A stretch of 64,000 nt of DNA. It comes from Podocnemis expansa. Lineage: Eukaryota; Chordata; Testudines; Podocnemididae. How positions within the stretch are numbered: the first letter of the stretch is position 1; each line of letters starts with the position of its first letter. A program made the position numbers and the translations under genes. Location: NCBI GenBank assembly GCA_007922195.1, contig ML682121.1:1124445-1188444 (forward strand), read 5' to 3'. The notes under the pieces are model-generated. The model was not told where the DNA came from, ran no database searches, and saw only the letters and a program-made list of their open reading frames with translations. This document shows positions 13,032 to 26,100 of this stretch, piece by piece.

Positions 13032-13445
13032 AGGGCTGGGTCCCTTTCCTCTCCAGGCCCGGTGAGGCTCTGCTCCCTCCGCCTGTGTCCTGCAGTGCAG
13101 AGGTGCGGGGTCGCCACAGGGCGGCGCTCTGCTCTGCTTCCCTTTCTGCTGCAGCAGCTGAGCTGGGGATGAAGAGGCCCCTGGCGTCGCTCAGCTGTGT
13201 CCCCTTCCTGCGGACCCAAGGGTGGTCTGCTGGGGCGTGCTGGTGGTGGCTCCTCTTTAATGAAGCATGAAGGGCGAGGGGGACAGAGGTTGGGAGCCTG
13301 ACTGGAAGCAGGACTCACCTGGTTGTGAAAGAGTCTGGCTCGGCCGCCTTTTGCTGTATGAGAGGGGGGTTGAAGAGTCCTGGCTGGCTAGGGAAGCAGT
13401 TTCCCCTTTCGTTATATAGGTATTATTGGCTGAGGGCTCTTGCAA
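13032..13445. repeat. Unique flank shared in inverse with 30600-30925
   Basis: Shares the cagaggtgcggggtcgcc, cagcagctgagctggggatgaagag and gtgaaagagtctggctcgg blocks, complemented, with 30600-30925. No gene recognised, although the sequence is GC-rich and locally exon-like. Confidence 0.6.
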
Positions 13446-13449
13446 GCAG

Positions 13450-16100
13450 CCTCCTCTGCTGTAGTGGTTCGAGGCTGTGCTTAGTGAGCTGAAGACCTGG
13501 GTTCAAATCCTGCCCTGGGTACCCCTTTTGAAGCACCCGACAGCTAATTAAAGAGTCATTGGGCCCAGAGCACGGGTAGCTGGTAGAAGTCTCCTGTAGC
13601 ACTATGGATTGAGTGCTGACCTAGGAGGTGGGGAGTGGCTGGAGAGCCCAGAGGTGAACCCTGAGGTCTGGGTTCAAGGCCTGGGGGCCTGAGTCCCAGG
13701 TGGCTGTGGGGAGTCAGTGCCTGGCTGCAGAGAGGAGGGAGGCTCAGTGAGGAGCCCCAGTGCCAGCAGCAGATTTTACTGAAAATTTGACTGAAAAATG
13801 CCATTAAAGGATCCACTCTTTCGCCCTCCGCCGCTGTGCTCCCTGCCCTGGGGGCTGGAGGTCCCTGCTCTAGTCCCCGTCTTTTGGGACTTGAGCAGTG
13901 ACCTCCGGCCTCCCAGTGACCGCCCCTCTAACCCACCAACCCCCCTACCCCGCCACCCCACCAACCCCCTACCTACGCCCCCCAGAGGTGAAGGCAGTCC
14001 TGTTTATAGCCGCCAACCGGCCTCCTATTAAGGAGCAGGGAAACAAATATTTGCCTTCACCTCTCGGTCTCCTGGGAGGCCTGTCCGTACTGCCTCGCCC
14101 TTTAACGGGTCGAGGGAGGACTGTCCGTACTGCCAAGGCCCTTTAACGGGTCAAGGGAGGACTAGAACCGGGAAATCTTAGGGATTTCCCAACTACCAGG
14201 GCAGTTAGCCCAGCCGCTAGGCTACAGAGTGATCCTGGCGCCGGGGCTCGCCGAACTGATACTTGAGTGAAGTAGAATGGCTCCTGCACTAAAGAGTGAA
14301 GGGGCTCCCTGGTCAAAGAGAAGGCCAGGGCTGGGGCTTGAACCCCTGATGCCAGCGTCCAAGCTGAGGACTTTAGCCACTGCCCCATGGAGAGCTGTTC
14401 AATTCATGACTTTACTTTGGTCCATTAGTAGTCAGTTAAAGTGGAACAGCTGCAAAAGCAAAGCCAGGGTTTTTTCATTTCCAGGCAGGGACTTGAACCC
14501 AGGTCTTTTGAACCCCCAGGCAGGGCCTTAGCCACTACACCAGAGAGGAGCTCTACAACAGCCCCATTTCTTCGGCCCAAGTACTCTGAGTTGGCTGATG
14601 TGCCCCCAACAGGGAAACCACTAACACCTGCTCCAGCCTTTTCTCCCAGCTAGGGCCCACAAGAGTTGAATCAAGCTGTCTAACTGCCCAGCAGAGTAGC
14701 TTAACCCCCCTCTAGAGAGCTTAGAAGCCCCACAGAGAGTTTCTCATTGACAGCTCTTGCTCTGTCCCAGTTACTATTAATTGAAGTGGACCCTTTCAAC
14801 AGGAAAAGCAAAGCAACTCCTGACTCACTCCTACTTAAAGTGGAGCTTCTGCAAGAGACCTGTTTTATTTAAAGCCAAGGAAAGGGAAAAACTTGAACCT
14901 GCAACCTTGGCTTTTCAGAGGCTGGGCAATTAACCACTTGGCTATCCAGCTCTGTTAGGACACCAGGTTTGATTTGGATCATTTAAGAGTGCATTAAAGT
15001 GCAATGCCCTCAAGAGGAGACAGGCTTGTCTTGTATGTCCCTGGTAGTCAGCAAGCAGTTTGAACCAACAGCCATCCTATGGCTATTAAGGGTTTTCATT
15101 GTAAATAGCCACCCTTTTGGCTCAATTAATAATTCAAGTGTAACAGTACTAAACTGGTACAGGGTAGCAGCCCCACAACTAGAGAGACTAAGGGGCTTAA
15201 ACTAGCTTGGCTCACACCAGCAGACACCCCACTACCTCCTCAAGCTGTATAGGACTCCCTGCTAAGCAAGGGAAGGGGGAAAAAAAAGCTCCACTTTGGC
15301 CTGTTTCATAGTTACTCAAGCTAGAAGAGCTTCAAGATGAGAAACTCATAGCTGAAAGCCCACTAGAACAGCATTTCTTACAAAGTAGCCCTTCTTTGCC
15401 TCCACTGATAATTTAATGTAGGCTGGCTTGAAAAGACAACAGTTCAAATTACTGCTCTGGAAGGGTCTAAAACCAGACTCAGCACCTGGTTCAGGAGACA
15501 CCCTAACTGCAAACACAAGGCAAACTTCATAGGACCAAGCCTGCTTTTGACCTAAGGGATAGTTAATGGAAGGGCTTCAGGTGGCAAGACATTCATAGGG
15601 GAACTCTCTTCTTTGCCTCTGCAAGCACAAAGCACATAGAAACAATACTGCAGGACTGCATGGCTGTACCCAACCACCTAGTTATTACTGCACTTCTGAT
15701 TAAAAAAAAAAACACCCTGTGCTTTGAACTAATTAATTAAAGTGACCTAGCTTCAAAAGGAGGGGAGCTTGTTGCACAAATTTTCCACCAGCAAGGGAGC
15801 AGAGCCCAAGCCAGAGGCCCAAACCACCAGGCTACCTAGGGCTTCTTGCCCATGAAAAGAAAAAGCTCGCTTCTGGCTCAGTTAATAGGTCATGATGGGG
15901 CACAGCTCCAAAAAGAAAGAAGTTCTCACTTCAAACCCATTAGAAACAAGCAGAGCGAGTTGAAGCAGATTTGCCTACCTTTGTGGGGAGCAGTGAAGCT
16001 TGCAAATCATGAAGTAATTCTGAGCCTTTTACTGACCCAGTTTGTCATTCTTTGAAATAAAACAGCTTTGAGAAGCCCTTTACTGCCTCTTTAACGATCT
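13450..16100. repeat. Array of tRNA-like modules
   Basis: Divergent units of about 150 bp. Most carry, antisense, a tRNA-like head: a B-box-like gacttgaaccc... (14335, 14490, 14891) and an A-box-like cttagccactaca (14371, 14527, 14932). Between heads sits a conserved (AA)TTAAAGTGGA(A/C)C ... caaaag core (14434, 14777, 14834, 15731). At 13463-13525 and 13598-13680 similar heads run in the plus direction (ggttcaaatcc, ggttcaaggcc). A tandem duplication of about 37 bp (ccgtactgcc...ccctttaacgggtc) lies at 14084-14161. None folds as a convincing functional tRNA by eye. Confidence 0.6.
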
Positions 16101-16140
16101 TCTCCTCACTAACCACAAGGGGGGGAATGGGTGAACTGAC

Positions 16141-16260
16141 CCAATCAATCAATCAAATCATAGGGCTGGAAGGGACCTCATGAGATCATCGAGTCCAACC
16201 CCCTGGGAATTGAACCCAAGACCTTCTGCATGTTAAGTAGCAGTGCTAGCCACTACACTA
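16141..16260 (-). mobile_element. tRNA-derived SINE with CR1-like tail
   Basis: Same family and orientation as the copy at 21676-21793, ending in an AATC-type repeat (16141-16156). It abuts the right end of the tRNA-like array, whose modules share its head design. Confidence 0.75.
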
Positions 16261-16289
16261 ACCACCTAGCAGAGCAGCCTGACCCACAT

Positions 16290-19200
16290 GTGAGATGGTT
16301 TCTTAGTTTAGAGCCCTGTTAACCCCTGCACTGCTGCATGCCAGCAGCCTCCCCTCCTTCCACATCTAGGGTAGCCCCCAGTGTAGACAGGCTTTTGGTG
16401 GCAGGCGTAGCAATTTCTGTGGTGCTGCAGAGGGGGCCACGTGCTGCTCTGAATGGGCTCAGGTGCCACTGTCGGCACACTTGCCGTGGGTTGTCTACCC
16501 CTGCCTTAAGTCAATCTGTTTGGCCTTCAGGCCCACTCCCAGACTTCCTGGCGCCATTCCTAAGCTGACCTAGCAACTGCCAATGTGGTGCAGGCAATGG
16601 GCAGGAGTTTTCAATGTGGATGCCTTAAGTTGACCTTGTTAAGTAGACTTAACAGAGCTTCCAATCTAGATATACCCTTGTGCATGATCATTCTACCGTG
16701 CCATCACTGGACTAGTACTGTTATAGGGGTTAATTTTGCTTCCTGGTACTTTCTGTAGAGTTTTCCTTGTGGCAGGAGCACCGCTGGCCCAGAAGACGAC
16801 TCGGGACCTAAGGCCAGGCCCCGCCCTCTGGGTCTGAACCAGAGATGGGGCCCTGGGCTCCTGCCGGGGCCAGCCTTGCCCTGGAGTGCTGGCTGGGGAT
16901 GTGGCCAACAGAGGTAGACTCCATGGCAGGTGGCCCCGCCTCATATCTCTGGCCGGGGATGAGGCCAGGAAAGAGAGGGGCTGCATCAGCCATTCGGGGT
17001 ACTAGTGCCAGGGCTCGGGGCACGTGCCTGGCACCTGCGAGACCCCTGCCTTCTGTCTTTTGCTCCCCTCCTGAATTTTCTAGGATTCCCAAAATAAACA
17101 AGGAGCTCCTCTTCCAAAAGGGTAACCATGTTAGTCTAGTTCAGTAAAACAAACTATTTATTTATCACATGAGCTTCCCTGAGAAACTTTTTAAAGATTA
17201 ACACATTTATTTATCTCATGAGCTTTCCTGGGTAGAATCTCACTTCACATGCTTGAAATTTCCAATATGTAATTTCCATTTTAAGTGCCCAATGAACTGG
17301 GATTCTACCCACGGCAGCTTATGAAATAAATTTATTAGTCTCTGGAAGTGTCACTGGACTGCTTGTTTGTTAAGGAGGGAGATGTGTCTCTCTCTCGACA
17401 TAGCACAGTGAATACAGCATGGTTACTCGATGGATAGTATGTGGTAACTTGCATTGAAGGAACTGTGCAGTTTGGACAAGCCTTTAGACCAGGGGGACCC
17501 TGTACAAAAAAGAGATTTGGGGCAGTGGATTGTCCCCCCCCCCCAGCTAAATGTGTCCTCGGATGAGATACCTAGGTAGCTCCTAGTTTAAGATACCCAA
17601 CAGCCTCAAACATGAAATAGCACACTGGTGTGGGTCCCCCAAAAGGCAGGCCCTCCCCACTCCATTCCAGCCACAAACACAGGAATGACAGTTTCCACCA
17701 CACAGTTCTGTGAGCCCAGCTGCACCGTTGTGTGCACGGTCAGCACGTTGTCATGTCTGGATGTAGGGCAGCTGGTTTGAAGTTTTCACTCTTCTGGTCA
17801 ATCTGTAGCCCCAGCAGGGCCTGGGTAAAATACATAGCAGGCAAGTGTAAGGACTGTAACCTTCTTGTGAAAGCCTGAGAATGGCATTGCTGCCAGTTCT
17901 TATAACAGCAAAGCAATATCCTGTGACCCTGAGCAGCGGGGAGATGCTAGCTGCCCATAAATAGGTTAGGTTGCAGTTGGAACAAAAGAACTGTCTTTGA
18001 GTAGTAGTGATAAGGGAGTGATGTAGACAGAGTGAAGATCTGTAACCAAATGTTTTGTTATGATCACATAACCTTTTGTTTAAAAAGTAGTAGTTAAGTT
18101 TTGTTGTTTAAAATAGAGTTAATAGCTTTAAGGAGTGATTGAGATGGTATGCATGGGTAGTTCGTGGAGGTGAGATGTACCAGACCTAGGCAAGGACACC
18201 CAGATGGTCAAAGAACGTGGTAATGATGACAAGAGATGGCACCTACGAAGAACATCAAAATATCAACATGGTAAAGATATGAAACAGGAGCAGGACAACA
18301 AAGGCGTCATGTTCATTATTTGGTAAAACATGTACAATAACATCAAGGATGGGAAGGGTATGACAGCCTAATTAAATTTGTGGTTTTGGCCCAATAAAAA
18401 GGATGAGGAAAAGGAGGGACTTTGGATCTGTTCTGCATATCCCAAGGAGCATCGTGCCGTGAGCCATTGGATCCCACCCCACCACTCAACTTGAGCTGCC
18501 TGGCCGGTAGCCTGACTCAAGCAGATGCTGATAACTATCTTCCTCCTGCAGAACTGGGGGTGTGTGTGCGCGCACTTGTGCTTTTTAGGTTAAAAGGAAA
18601 TCTTTTGTGCTCACAATAAATGAGGCTCATTGCTTTATCCCCCTCATAAGATCTTGTTGTTCATTTCTTAGTGTAACAAATCATCACCAACTTATCCTGC
18701 CCAAATCAGCTTCAAAAGATTATCTCAATTTCAGCTCTCCCCACACCCAGATCTAGTCTTAACATCTTTACCCAACCAGATGGGATACTTGTCCTTTGCT
18801 GCAGGAATGTCGTTTTCTACAGGTACTCTCTCACATCAGTTTAGGAGAAGGTCACCTCCCTTGCCCCATGTCCTTGAGCACAGGACATCTTGGAAAGGCC
18901 CCTCTCTGGCTGTTGAAAACATACAGAAAATCCCTTTACCTTTGCTGACCAGCCGTCAGTGAGGGTCTCTCCCTTGATCTCGCAGACCACCAACAAAACA
19001 CAAACTCTCAATGAGCAGCACCTCCTCAACAGCCTCCAGTCTTCTCAGGAGATGCTGTGTCCTTCTTGTCAATTTTACAAATACCCACTCCACTATCATC
19101 CATTAGTTATTTCAGAGGTAGTTAAATGGCTTCTTTCCCCAGCCCATTTGCCCAGGGAAATGCTTAAAAAAAATCAAGGATACAGAGGTTCTCCTGGAAT

Positions 19201-20100
19201 GTCAGATATGGGAGCTGGGGAGGTAGTGAGGAGCTGGAAGCTTGCTGAGTTTCAGATCAAAAGAACCAAATTAGTATTAAAAGAAATAACTGGGAGAAAC
19301 ACCAATTACCTCATTTATTAACTCCTTGTTTTACTATTTCAGAAAAAGGAAATGAAAAGATGGAATGAATGATTACATTTATTAATTGAACTGCAGTCAA
19401 GGACTAACCACATATGATGTAACCAAGATTATTTATTCCTAGCCAGTCAGGGATGTCCAACAGTGAGAAATTGAACTAGACTTCAAAGAAAGCAGTGTTG
19501 GTTTAAGTAATCAGCTACTTAAAAAACTAGGGAAGAAACCAATTTCAAAATGACAAAGATTTCGCAAATGAGATACAGCACATTAAATGAAATGAGATAT
19601 ATAGGAATTTTGAAAACCATTCCTTAACTAAAGATGACATCCTAATACACGAAATCAATTAAGTCAAGTTTTCTTATCTATATGGAAAGGACCAGTGGTA
19701 TAAATTGAGTACAACATTCAAGACGCTCTGAGCATCAAGGGTAAGGCACTGCACAGAAATATTCACTATGAAGTTCTTTAGCATAATTAAGATGAACTAG
19801 TGTCTACTAACCATTATATTTTAAAAAGTAACTGGTCAAAACAACTGTAATTTGATCTGACAATACAATTTTAAACTAAACATGAACATAGCTGAAAATG
19901 ATTAAATTGCACAAGCTAAGAAGAGAAAGGAAAGGTGGGTCAGCTTCATAAATGTAAGCAAAACATGGGTACTACTTTTATTTCTGTATTAATAAGACAG
20001 TAGTCTTGGATAAGACTGATTTGGAAGTTGAAAGTGTGTTGCAGAGAGACCCTGATACCTTAATTGACGGGGAGAACAAAGCTAGAGATTGTTAAAGAAT
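16290..20100. other. No gene seen apart from the dispersed repeat at 17110
   Basis: GC-rich stretch at 16820-17000, otherwise AT-rich. No spliced coding structure recognised. Confidence 0.5.
17110..17380. repeat. Unclassified dispersed repeat with inverted arms
   Basis: Contains atttatttatctcatgagc and ttcctgggtagaatctcac (17195-17245) and an inverted version at 17298-17345. Related to 39475-39660 and 41815-41990 (atgagctttcgtgggagaat, cccacttcatcaga). Confidence 0.5.
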
Positions 20101-20134
20101 ATTCCATAGTCCAATGGAGCTATAGAACAGTAGA

Positions 20135-20300
20135 TTTTTTTCTCAAGACACCGTTGAAAAAAAAATCATTTATTCCAGTGACCCAACAATTACATCTTTG
20201 AATCATGCACTCCAGTCTTTTGGTGGAGGTAGCAGAGAGCACCACTACCCAATACCTAAGGCTCTGGGCCGACTCTCTAACATGGCCGCTAGGGACACAT
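20135..20300. repeat. Degraded MITE related to 38817-38986
   Basis: Shares the tcatttattccag, acatctt and gcactccagtc blocks with the 38817 element. Ends not resolved. Confidence 0.45.
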
Positions 20301-21195
20301 GCTGGGGCTCCCACCCTGAGCATTAAAAACTCCTGGGCTGGGGCTGCTCCCTGCTAGCCTGACATGCTTATAAGCTGAGTGCCTTTTTAAAAAGTGATTT
20401 CAAGGCATAAAAATCTTGGTTTATATGCAAGTCTATACGGTAGTTAATTCACAACGGTGTTTCAGATTAAGAATTAAACCAATATGGGACAACAAAAAAT
20501 ATTTTCCATTCAAAAAAACAAACTTGAACAATGCTGCAACAAACACAAAAAGTAAAGGTGGCAGATTTACTAATGGAGTCATCAAACCAAAGATTTGAAG
20601 AGTAGCACCTATAACCAGAAAGCCACATAATATTGTAAACCAAGTGAGGTTAGGTCGCCACCACAGGCAAGGTCTGAATAGACACCAGCTAAGACTGGAG
20701 TGTCATATAAATCACCACCAAAATAGGTGTTAGTCAAATTCAAATCCTAGAACTTTCCCCAATTTTAAATGGTTAAGGGTTTTAGTTTCTCAAAACTCTT
20801 TCTAATGCAATTTCTTTCTTTTGCATCCTATTTTTCAGAGCTTGCTGGGAGTTTTCATTTCTTCCCAATTTTCCACCTACGCCCCTAGCAGTCCAAGAGT
20901 CTAGTGGTTTGGAACAGATTGAACTCTGGTGGATTCATTACTGTAGCACAACAGTATCTCTGCTTTGGAAGGACACATTCTGACTTCTTTCCAAGCAGAG
21001 AAATCACAAATAGGATTTCAGCAATTAGCATTCATTTCCTAAACCACTGTAAACTATTAAGCACATGGAAGTTCTTCCTTTCCCTTCTGTTTTTTGGAGT
21101 GCAGTCTTCATTGTGGAGAGATTTCCTTGTCCACCTTGTTGTATGAGTTATTGGTTATGTATTATTTAGATTTCCCAGCTTAACAATCACTATGC

Positions 21196-21598
21196 TGACT
21201 CCAGATCAAATTTAACCACGAACATCCAGCTTTATTAGTTCTGCTCCAGCAGGGGGCTGTGATCTGGGTAGAAGCAGCCGCCACCACTTTCTGGCCTCAG
21301 CCAAGGTCTTATATAGGCTCAGATGTTACATATGCAGCAGAGCATTAACATATCTGCCCAGAGACAATAAAGTTGCAACAAACTTGTAACAGAACTAGTC
21401 AGTCAACACAGAACTTAGAACTAGGACTTTCCCTTGTCAATCTCAAATGGAATCCATTTTGCTTTACAGTAAAACTCCATTTTGTTCTCACATGAAGTTA
21501 GATTGTACATTCATACTTGGTTTACATCACATAGCACTCTGCATTACATTCTATTCACCATCATTTACATCATTACCCTGCACATACCTTCAACAACA
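21196..21598 (-). repeat. Retroviral 3' LTR
   Basis: 403 bp, differing from the 5' LTR at five sites by eye (C/T, G/A, A/G, A/G, C/T), about 1.2 percent. The purine-rich stretch just inside it on the minus strand is a weak polypurine tract. Confidence 0.9.
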
Positions 21599-21675
21599 TA
21601 CTTTTGCTTTCTTAACTTCTACAGTTCTCTCTTTTTGGCTAAGTTTAGCTTGCTAAACTAAAGCCAACCAAGATG

Positions 21676-21793
21676 TCAAATCAAATCAAATCATAGGGCT
21701 AGAAGGGACCTCATGAGATCATTGAGTCCAACCCCCTGGGAACTGAACCCAGGACCTTCTGCATGTTAAGCAGAGGCGCTAGCCACTACACTA
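21676..21793 (-). mobile_element. tRNA-derived SINE with CR1-like tail, inside the ERV
   Basis: On the minus strand: an A-box-like TAGTGTAGTGGCTAGCG, a B-box-like GGGTTCAGTTCC, then a CR1-like 3' end (ggttggactcaatgatctcatgaggtcccttc) and a short ATTTG repeat. tRNA heads joined to CR1 tails are an established SINE design in reptiles. It lies between the env stop and the 3' LTR. Confidence 0.8.
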
Positions 21794-21815
21794 TTTGCAG
21801 GGCTCTAGTTTCCTT

Positions 21816-22990
21816 TCATATTTCTATTTTGTACAGTCGCTCTAATTCCTCCTGTTCCTGTAAATCCCATTCTTGATCCTTCAAAACCATCAATCTCTCA
21901 TCAACATAGCTGTTTCCTTCAATACTCTTTGTCAGTTTTCTTATACAACACATGATAACTGTGATAAAGACATAAACACCTAACAAGAATAGAATGACTA
22001 TTAAAACTACATAAAATACTTTAGACGCCAGTGAGCCGAACCAAGTCCAAATTCCCCACGAGTCATCTTCTTGATGTAGGGACTTTACTGCATCCCTGAT
22101 CTTATTGAGAGCGCTTCCAATCTGCTTATCATTATCAGGTATAAATGTGCAAGATTCTTTTCCAAGAATCGCACATGTTCCTCCTTTGGCAGCCAAGATG
22201 AAATCCAAGGCCATCCTATTTTGTAAGGTCATTTGTCAGATGGACCTCAGCTCTTCCTTGATAGCCATTAAAGCATCTGATGTTTTATTAGCCACTTCTC
22301 CCAAAACCAAAGCAACTTTTCTTATTTCCTTAATTGCATAAGCTACACCAAGCGCTGGAAAGTAATGCCCCAATATCTCTGTGCCTCAGTGATTGTTCTC
22401 TTTTGTCTATTGGGAAAGAGTTCCTGTAAAGGTCCAGGAGTATGATGAATAGCTGGAAGCAAAGAGGCAAGATAACAAATGCCATTCCAGCCAGCTGGCC
22501 AGTGCTTGTAAGCCCTATCCCCACAGACCCAATACTGCCCTAACAAGGCAGTGAGCCCATATTTATGGTATACGCGTTGGCTGGTTGTGCTGGAGTACCA
22601 ACCATGCAGCCACCATAGTTGCCAGTTCCCGGCAGGATCATCTATTACCTTAGGGCAATTAGGAGTTTCTCCTAAGGATGGATTCCCAGAGATATTACAA
22701 CGAAAACAGGTGTGATTTTCAGCAAAAGGAGTGTCAGAAACCCTAATATATTCAGAAACATTTCTGTTTACAGCCTTCCAGGTAGCATGTGGACCCCAAC
22801 GAGGACCCGACCAACTAGGATCCTTTGCAGTTATGGGAACTGGGATCATAGGGATGCCTCCTTCAGAGTGTAACAGCACATGAGAGCATACCCAACAGTT
22901 TGAGATGTTTAGGTCCTGAGTGTACTGAATCAGAAACTTAAGAAACACATTTGCTGGTGTCAACACAATAAACAAACGCAGAATAAACAT
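21816..22990 (-). pseudogene. Degenerate retroviral env
   Basis: The surface subunit segment (22990-22343) begins with a hydrophobic stretch and has a CWVC motif. The transmembrane subunit (22232-21816) lies in a different frame, so at least one indel separates them. It contains an LQNR-type heptad/immunosuppressive-like region, a C-x7-C pair without the adjacent second Cys of gammaretroviruses, and one strong membrane span (YVVLIVILFLLGVYVF) with a short cytoplasmic tail. Non-functional as it stands. Confidence 0.8.
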
Positions 22991-23173
22991 ACAAAGTAAA
23001 CCTTTAAAACCTATGTTTCACAAAGGTGCGAGGGACTTTGTGAGCCTGAGCCTTAGATCTCCCACAGGCTTAGAAGTCCACTGAGGGTCAGTAGAAGCTT
23101 TCACAGATAGATGGTCGTCTGCTTCTGGGTGTGGGGTTCCGGTGCCACACCTACGGAGCTCCTTGGATGTTAC

Positions 23174-26100
23174 TTACTCGTCTGCTTCTGGGGATTTCTC
23201 CTTGCAGTACTCCTCCTCTGGTGCAATGGTAGGCTTGCACTGGGATGCGTGAATCCACATGTTGATGCCTGATAGCTTGAGTGGAGTGTTTGATGTTAGG
23301 AGGACTTGGTAAGGTCCTTTCCACCTGGGCTCAAGGTCTGACTTTCTAGAGAATGCCTTGATGTAAACGCAGTCTCCTGGCTCCACTGTGTGACAGGCTC
23401 GATGTTCTGGTTCTGGTGGAATAGCAGCCTTAACCTGTGAATACAAAGCTGTCAGTTGCTTTGTTAAAGCCACAAAGTACTTAACCATGGATTCTTTTGC
23501 AAGAGTCAAGTCTGGAACAGGTGTTGAAGACGAAGGCAATCATGATCTCAAATGGGTTAAGACCATGTTTTCTTTGGGGTTGTGCTCTTACACTCACCAA
23601 TGCCAATGGCAAAGCATCTACCAAATTTAAGCCAGTCTCCTGACAAATTTTTGCCAGCTTATTTTTCAGAATACCATTTCTCCACTCTACTGCACCTGCA
23701 CTCTGCGGATGATGTGGGCAGTGCAGTTGGTGTTTAATTTGCAGGAGCTTGGAGATTTCTTTCATCACTTTAATAGTAAAGTGAGTTCCTCTGTCACTGG
23801 ACAAAGTAGCAGGAATTCCCCAAGTTGGGATGACATGATTTAACAAGGCCTTTACCACAGTCCAAGAGTCAGCATGTCTAAATGGAAATGATTCTACCCA
23901 GCCAGAAAATAAACAAACCAGCACTAATAAATATTGAGATCCTTTGCATTTAGGCAACTGGACAAAGTCCATTTGCAAATGAGAGAAAGGTATCTGTGGC
24001 AACTCTCTGTGTCCTTGTGTGACCTTAACAGTTTTCCCGATGTTGTTGGACTGGCAGATCACACAGGATCTGCAATATGCTTCTGCCGTCTGGCTAAATG
24101 ATGGAGCAAACCAGTTTTGGTTTAATATTTTGAGCATTCCCTCCTTGCCTACATGTGAGATGTCATGCAAAGTTGCAGCTGAGGCAGGGAAGATTATCCT
24201 TGGTGTGACCCAGCGGCCGTCTGGGTGTCGCCAAAGAGAATCGGAGCTCTTTAAGCAACCAAATTTTAGCCAGATTTCTTTTTCTCCTTCTGGGGCCTTG
24301 TCCTGCAAGGCAGCCAGTTCAGGAGGTGACAGCAAAAATGGATTAGAACCAGCTAGAATTGCCTCTGGTTCAGGTGGTTTCAAAGCAGCAGCTCATACAG
24401 CTGCATCTGCAGCTCGGTTTCCCACAGCTTCTAAAGTGCTGACAGAACTATGGCCAAGAGTTTTTACAATAGCCACTTTGGCTGGTAGAAGTATGACCTC
24501 TAGGAGTAGAGCTATATATGGACCATTGTGGATTGGGGTACCAGTAGCTGTCATAAAACCTCGTTTCCACAATGCTCCATAGTCATGAACTACCCCAAAG
24601 ATGTACTGAGAGTCGATGTAGATAGTAACCAACTGATCTTTTGCTAAGTAGCACGCACAGATTAAAGCCATCAGTTCAGCTACCTGAGCAGAGGTTACTC
24701 CAGGTAATGGGGCAGACTCTAAAATTCCATGATTGGTCACAATTGCATAGCCAGACACTAATTTGCCAGTCTGCTCTCTCAGACAGGACCCATCAATATA
24801 CAATAAAAGATCAGGATTTGATAATGGCACATCACGCAAGTCAGGTCTAGGTTTCATTAAGGTGTCTACTGTGGCTAAGCAGTCATGGGGTTCCCCATCA
24901 GTTGGTAAAGGGAGTAAAGTAGCTGGATTCAGAGTTGAGCACCTAGTTACCGTAATGTGAGCAGCAATTAACAGAAGCAGCTCATACTGTGCAAGGCGAG
25001 CATTAGATAAATACTGCATTCTAGAACTTAACAGCAAAGCTTCCACTGCACGGGGTATGTTTAAGATTAGAGATTGCAAAACCAAATTCTCAGACTGCTG
25101 CACTAGTCAAGCGGCAGCAGCTACAGATCTTAGGCAAGGTGGGTAGCCTCTTGCCACAGGGTCTAACCAAGTACTAAAATAAGCCACAGGATGCTGTTTA
25201 CCACCATGGTCCTGCGCTAAAACCCCTAGTGCACATCCCTCTTTTTCACAGCAATACAACTCAAAAGGTTTAGAATAATCAGGTAGTCCCAATGCAGGAG
25301 CTGTGATGAGAGCTCCTTTTAAAGTGATGAATGCATCCTCAGCTTCTTGGCTCCAAGGTATAGGATCAGTCACATCTTTGTGAGCTAGGTCTTGTAGAGG
25401 TTTAGCAATCTGTGCATAATTAATAATCCATTCTCTACAAAAACCCACAGTACCTAGAAGGGGTCAAAGCTGTCTTTGAGGTTTTGGCCGAGGAAATTGG
25501 AGAACTACAGACTTTCTCTGCGATGTTACAGATCTCTGTCCATGAGAAATTAAATGTCCCAAATATTGCACTTCAGTTTGGCAGAATTGCAGCTTTTGTT
25601 TAGACACCCTGTGTCCTTGAAGGGCTCAGTTCTTTAACAAATATAAAGTGTCTTTAGTGCATGATGGTAAATCAACACTACATACAAGCAAATCATCCAT
25701 GTACTGAAGCATAACAGAATTACAAGGAAAACATAAATCAGCTAAATCATCGTGTAATGCTTGGGAAAATAATGAGGGTGATTCACAAAAACCTTGAGGC
25801 AATGAATTCCAACAATATTGCTTAGAACCAAAAGTAAAAGCAAATAAATATCTACATTCTAGGTGAATAGGTACACTAAAAAATGCACTACACAGATCAA
25901 TTACAGAAAAATAAGCAGCTTCAGAAGTAATTTGATTTAGGATGATTTTAGCAACCACCGGAAAAGTTGACTTTACAATCTTATTTATAGCCCTTAAGTC
26001 TTGTACAAAACGCCATGATTTTCCATCAGATTTTCGTATTGGCAATATTGGAGTGTTACAGGGACTATTACATTCAGATATTACCCCTTGTTGTAATAAA

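Noticed and set aside
14886..14957. Functional tRNA gene
   Set aside because: A- and B-box-like motifs exist but acceptor pairing and a clear anticodon arm are not evident. It is one of many similar modules.
24019..24582. 187-codon plus-strand ORF
   Set aside because: Antisense shadow of retroviral integrase and RNase H.
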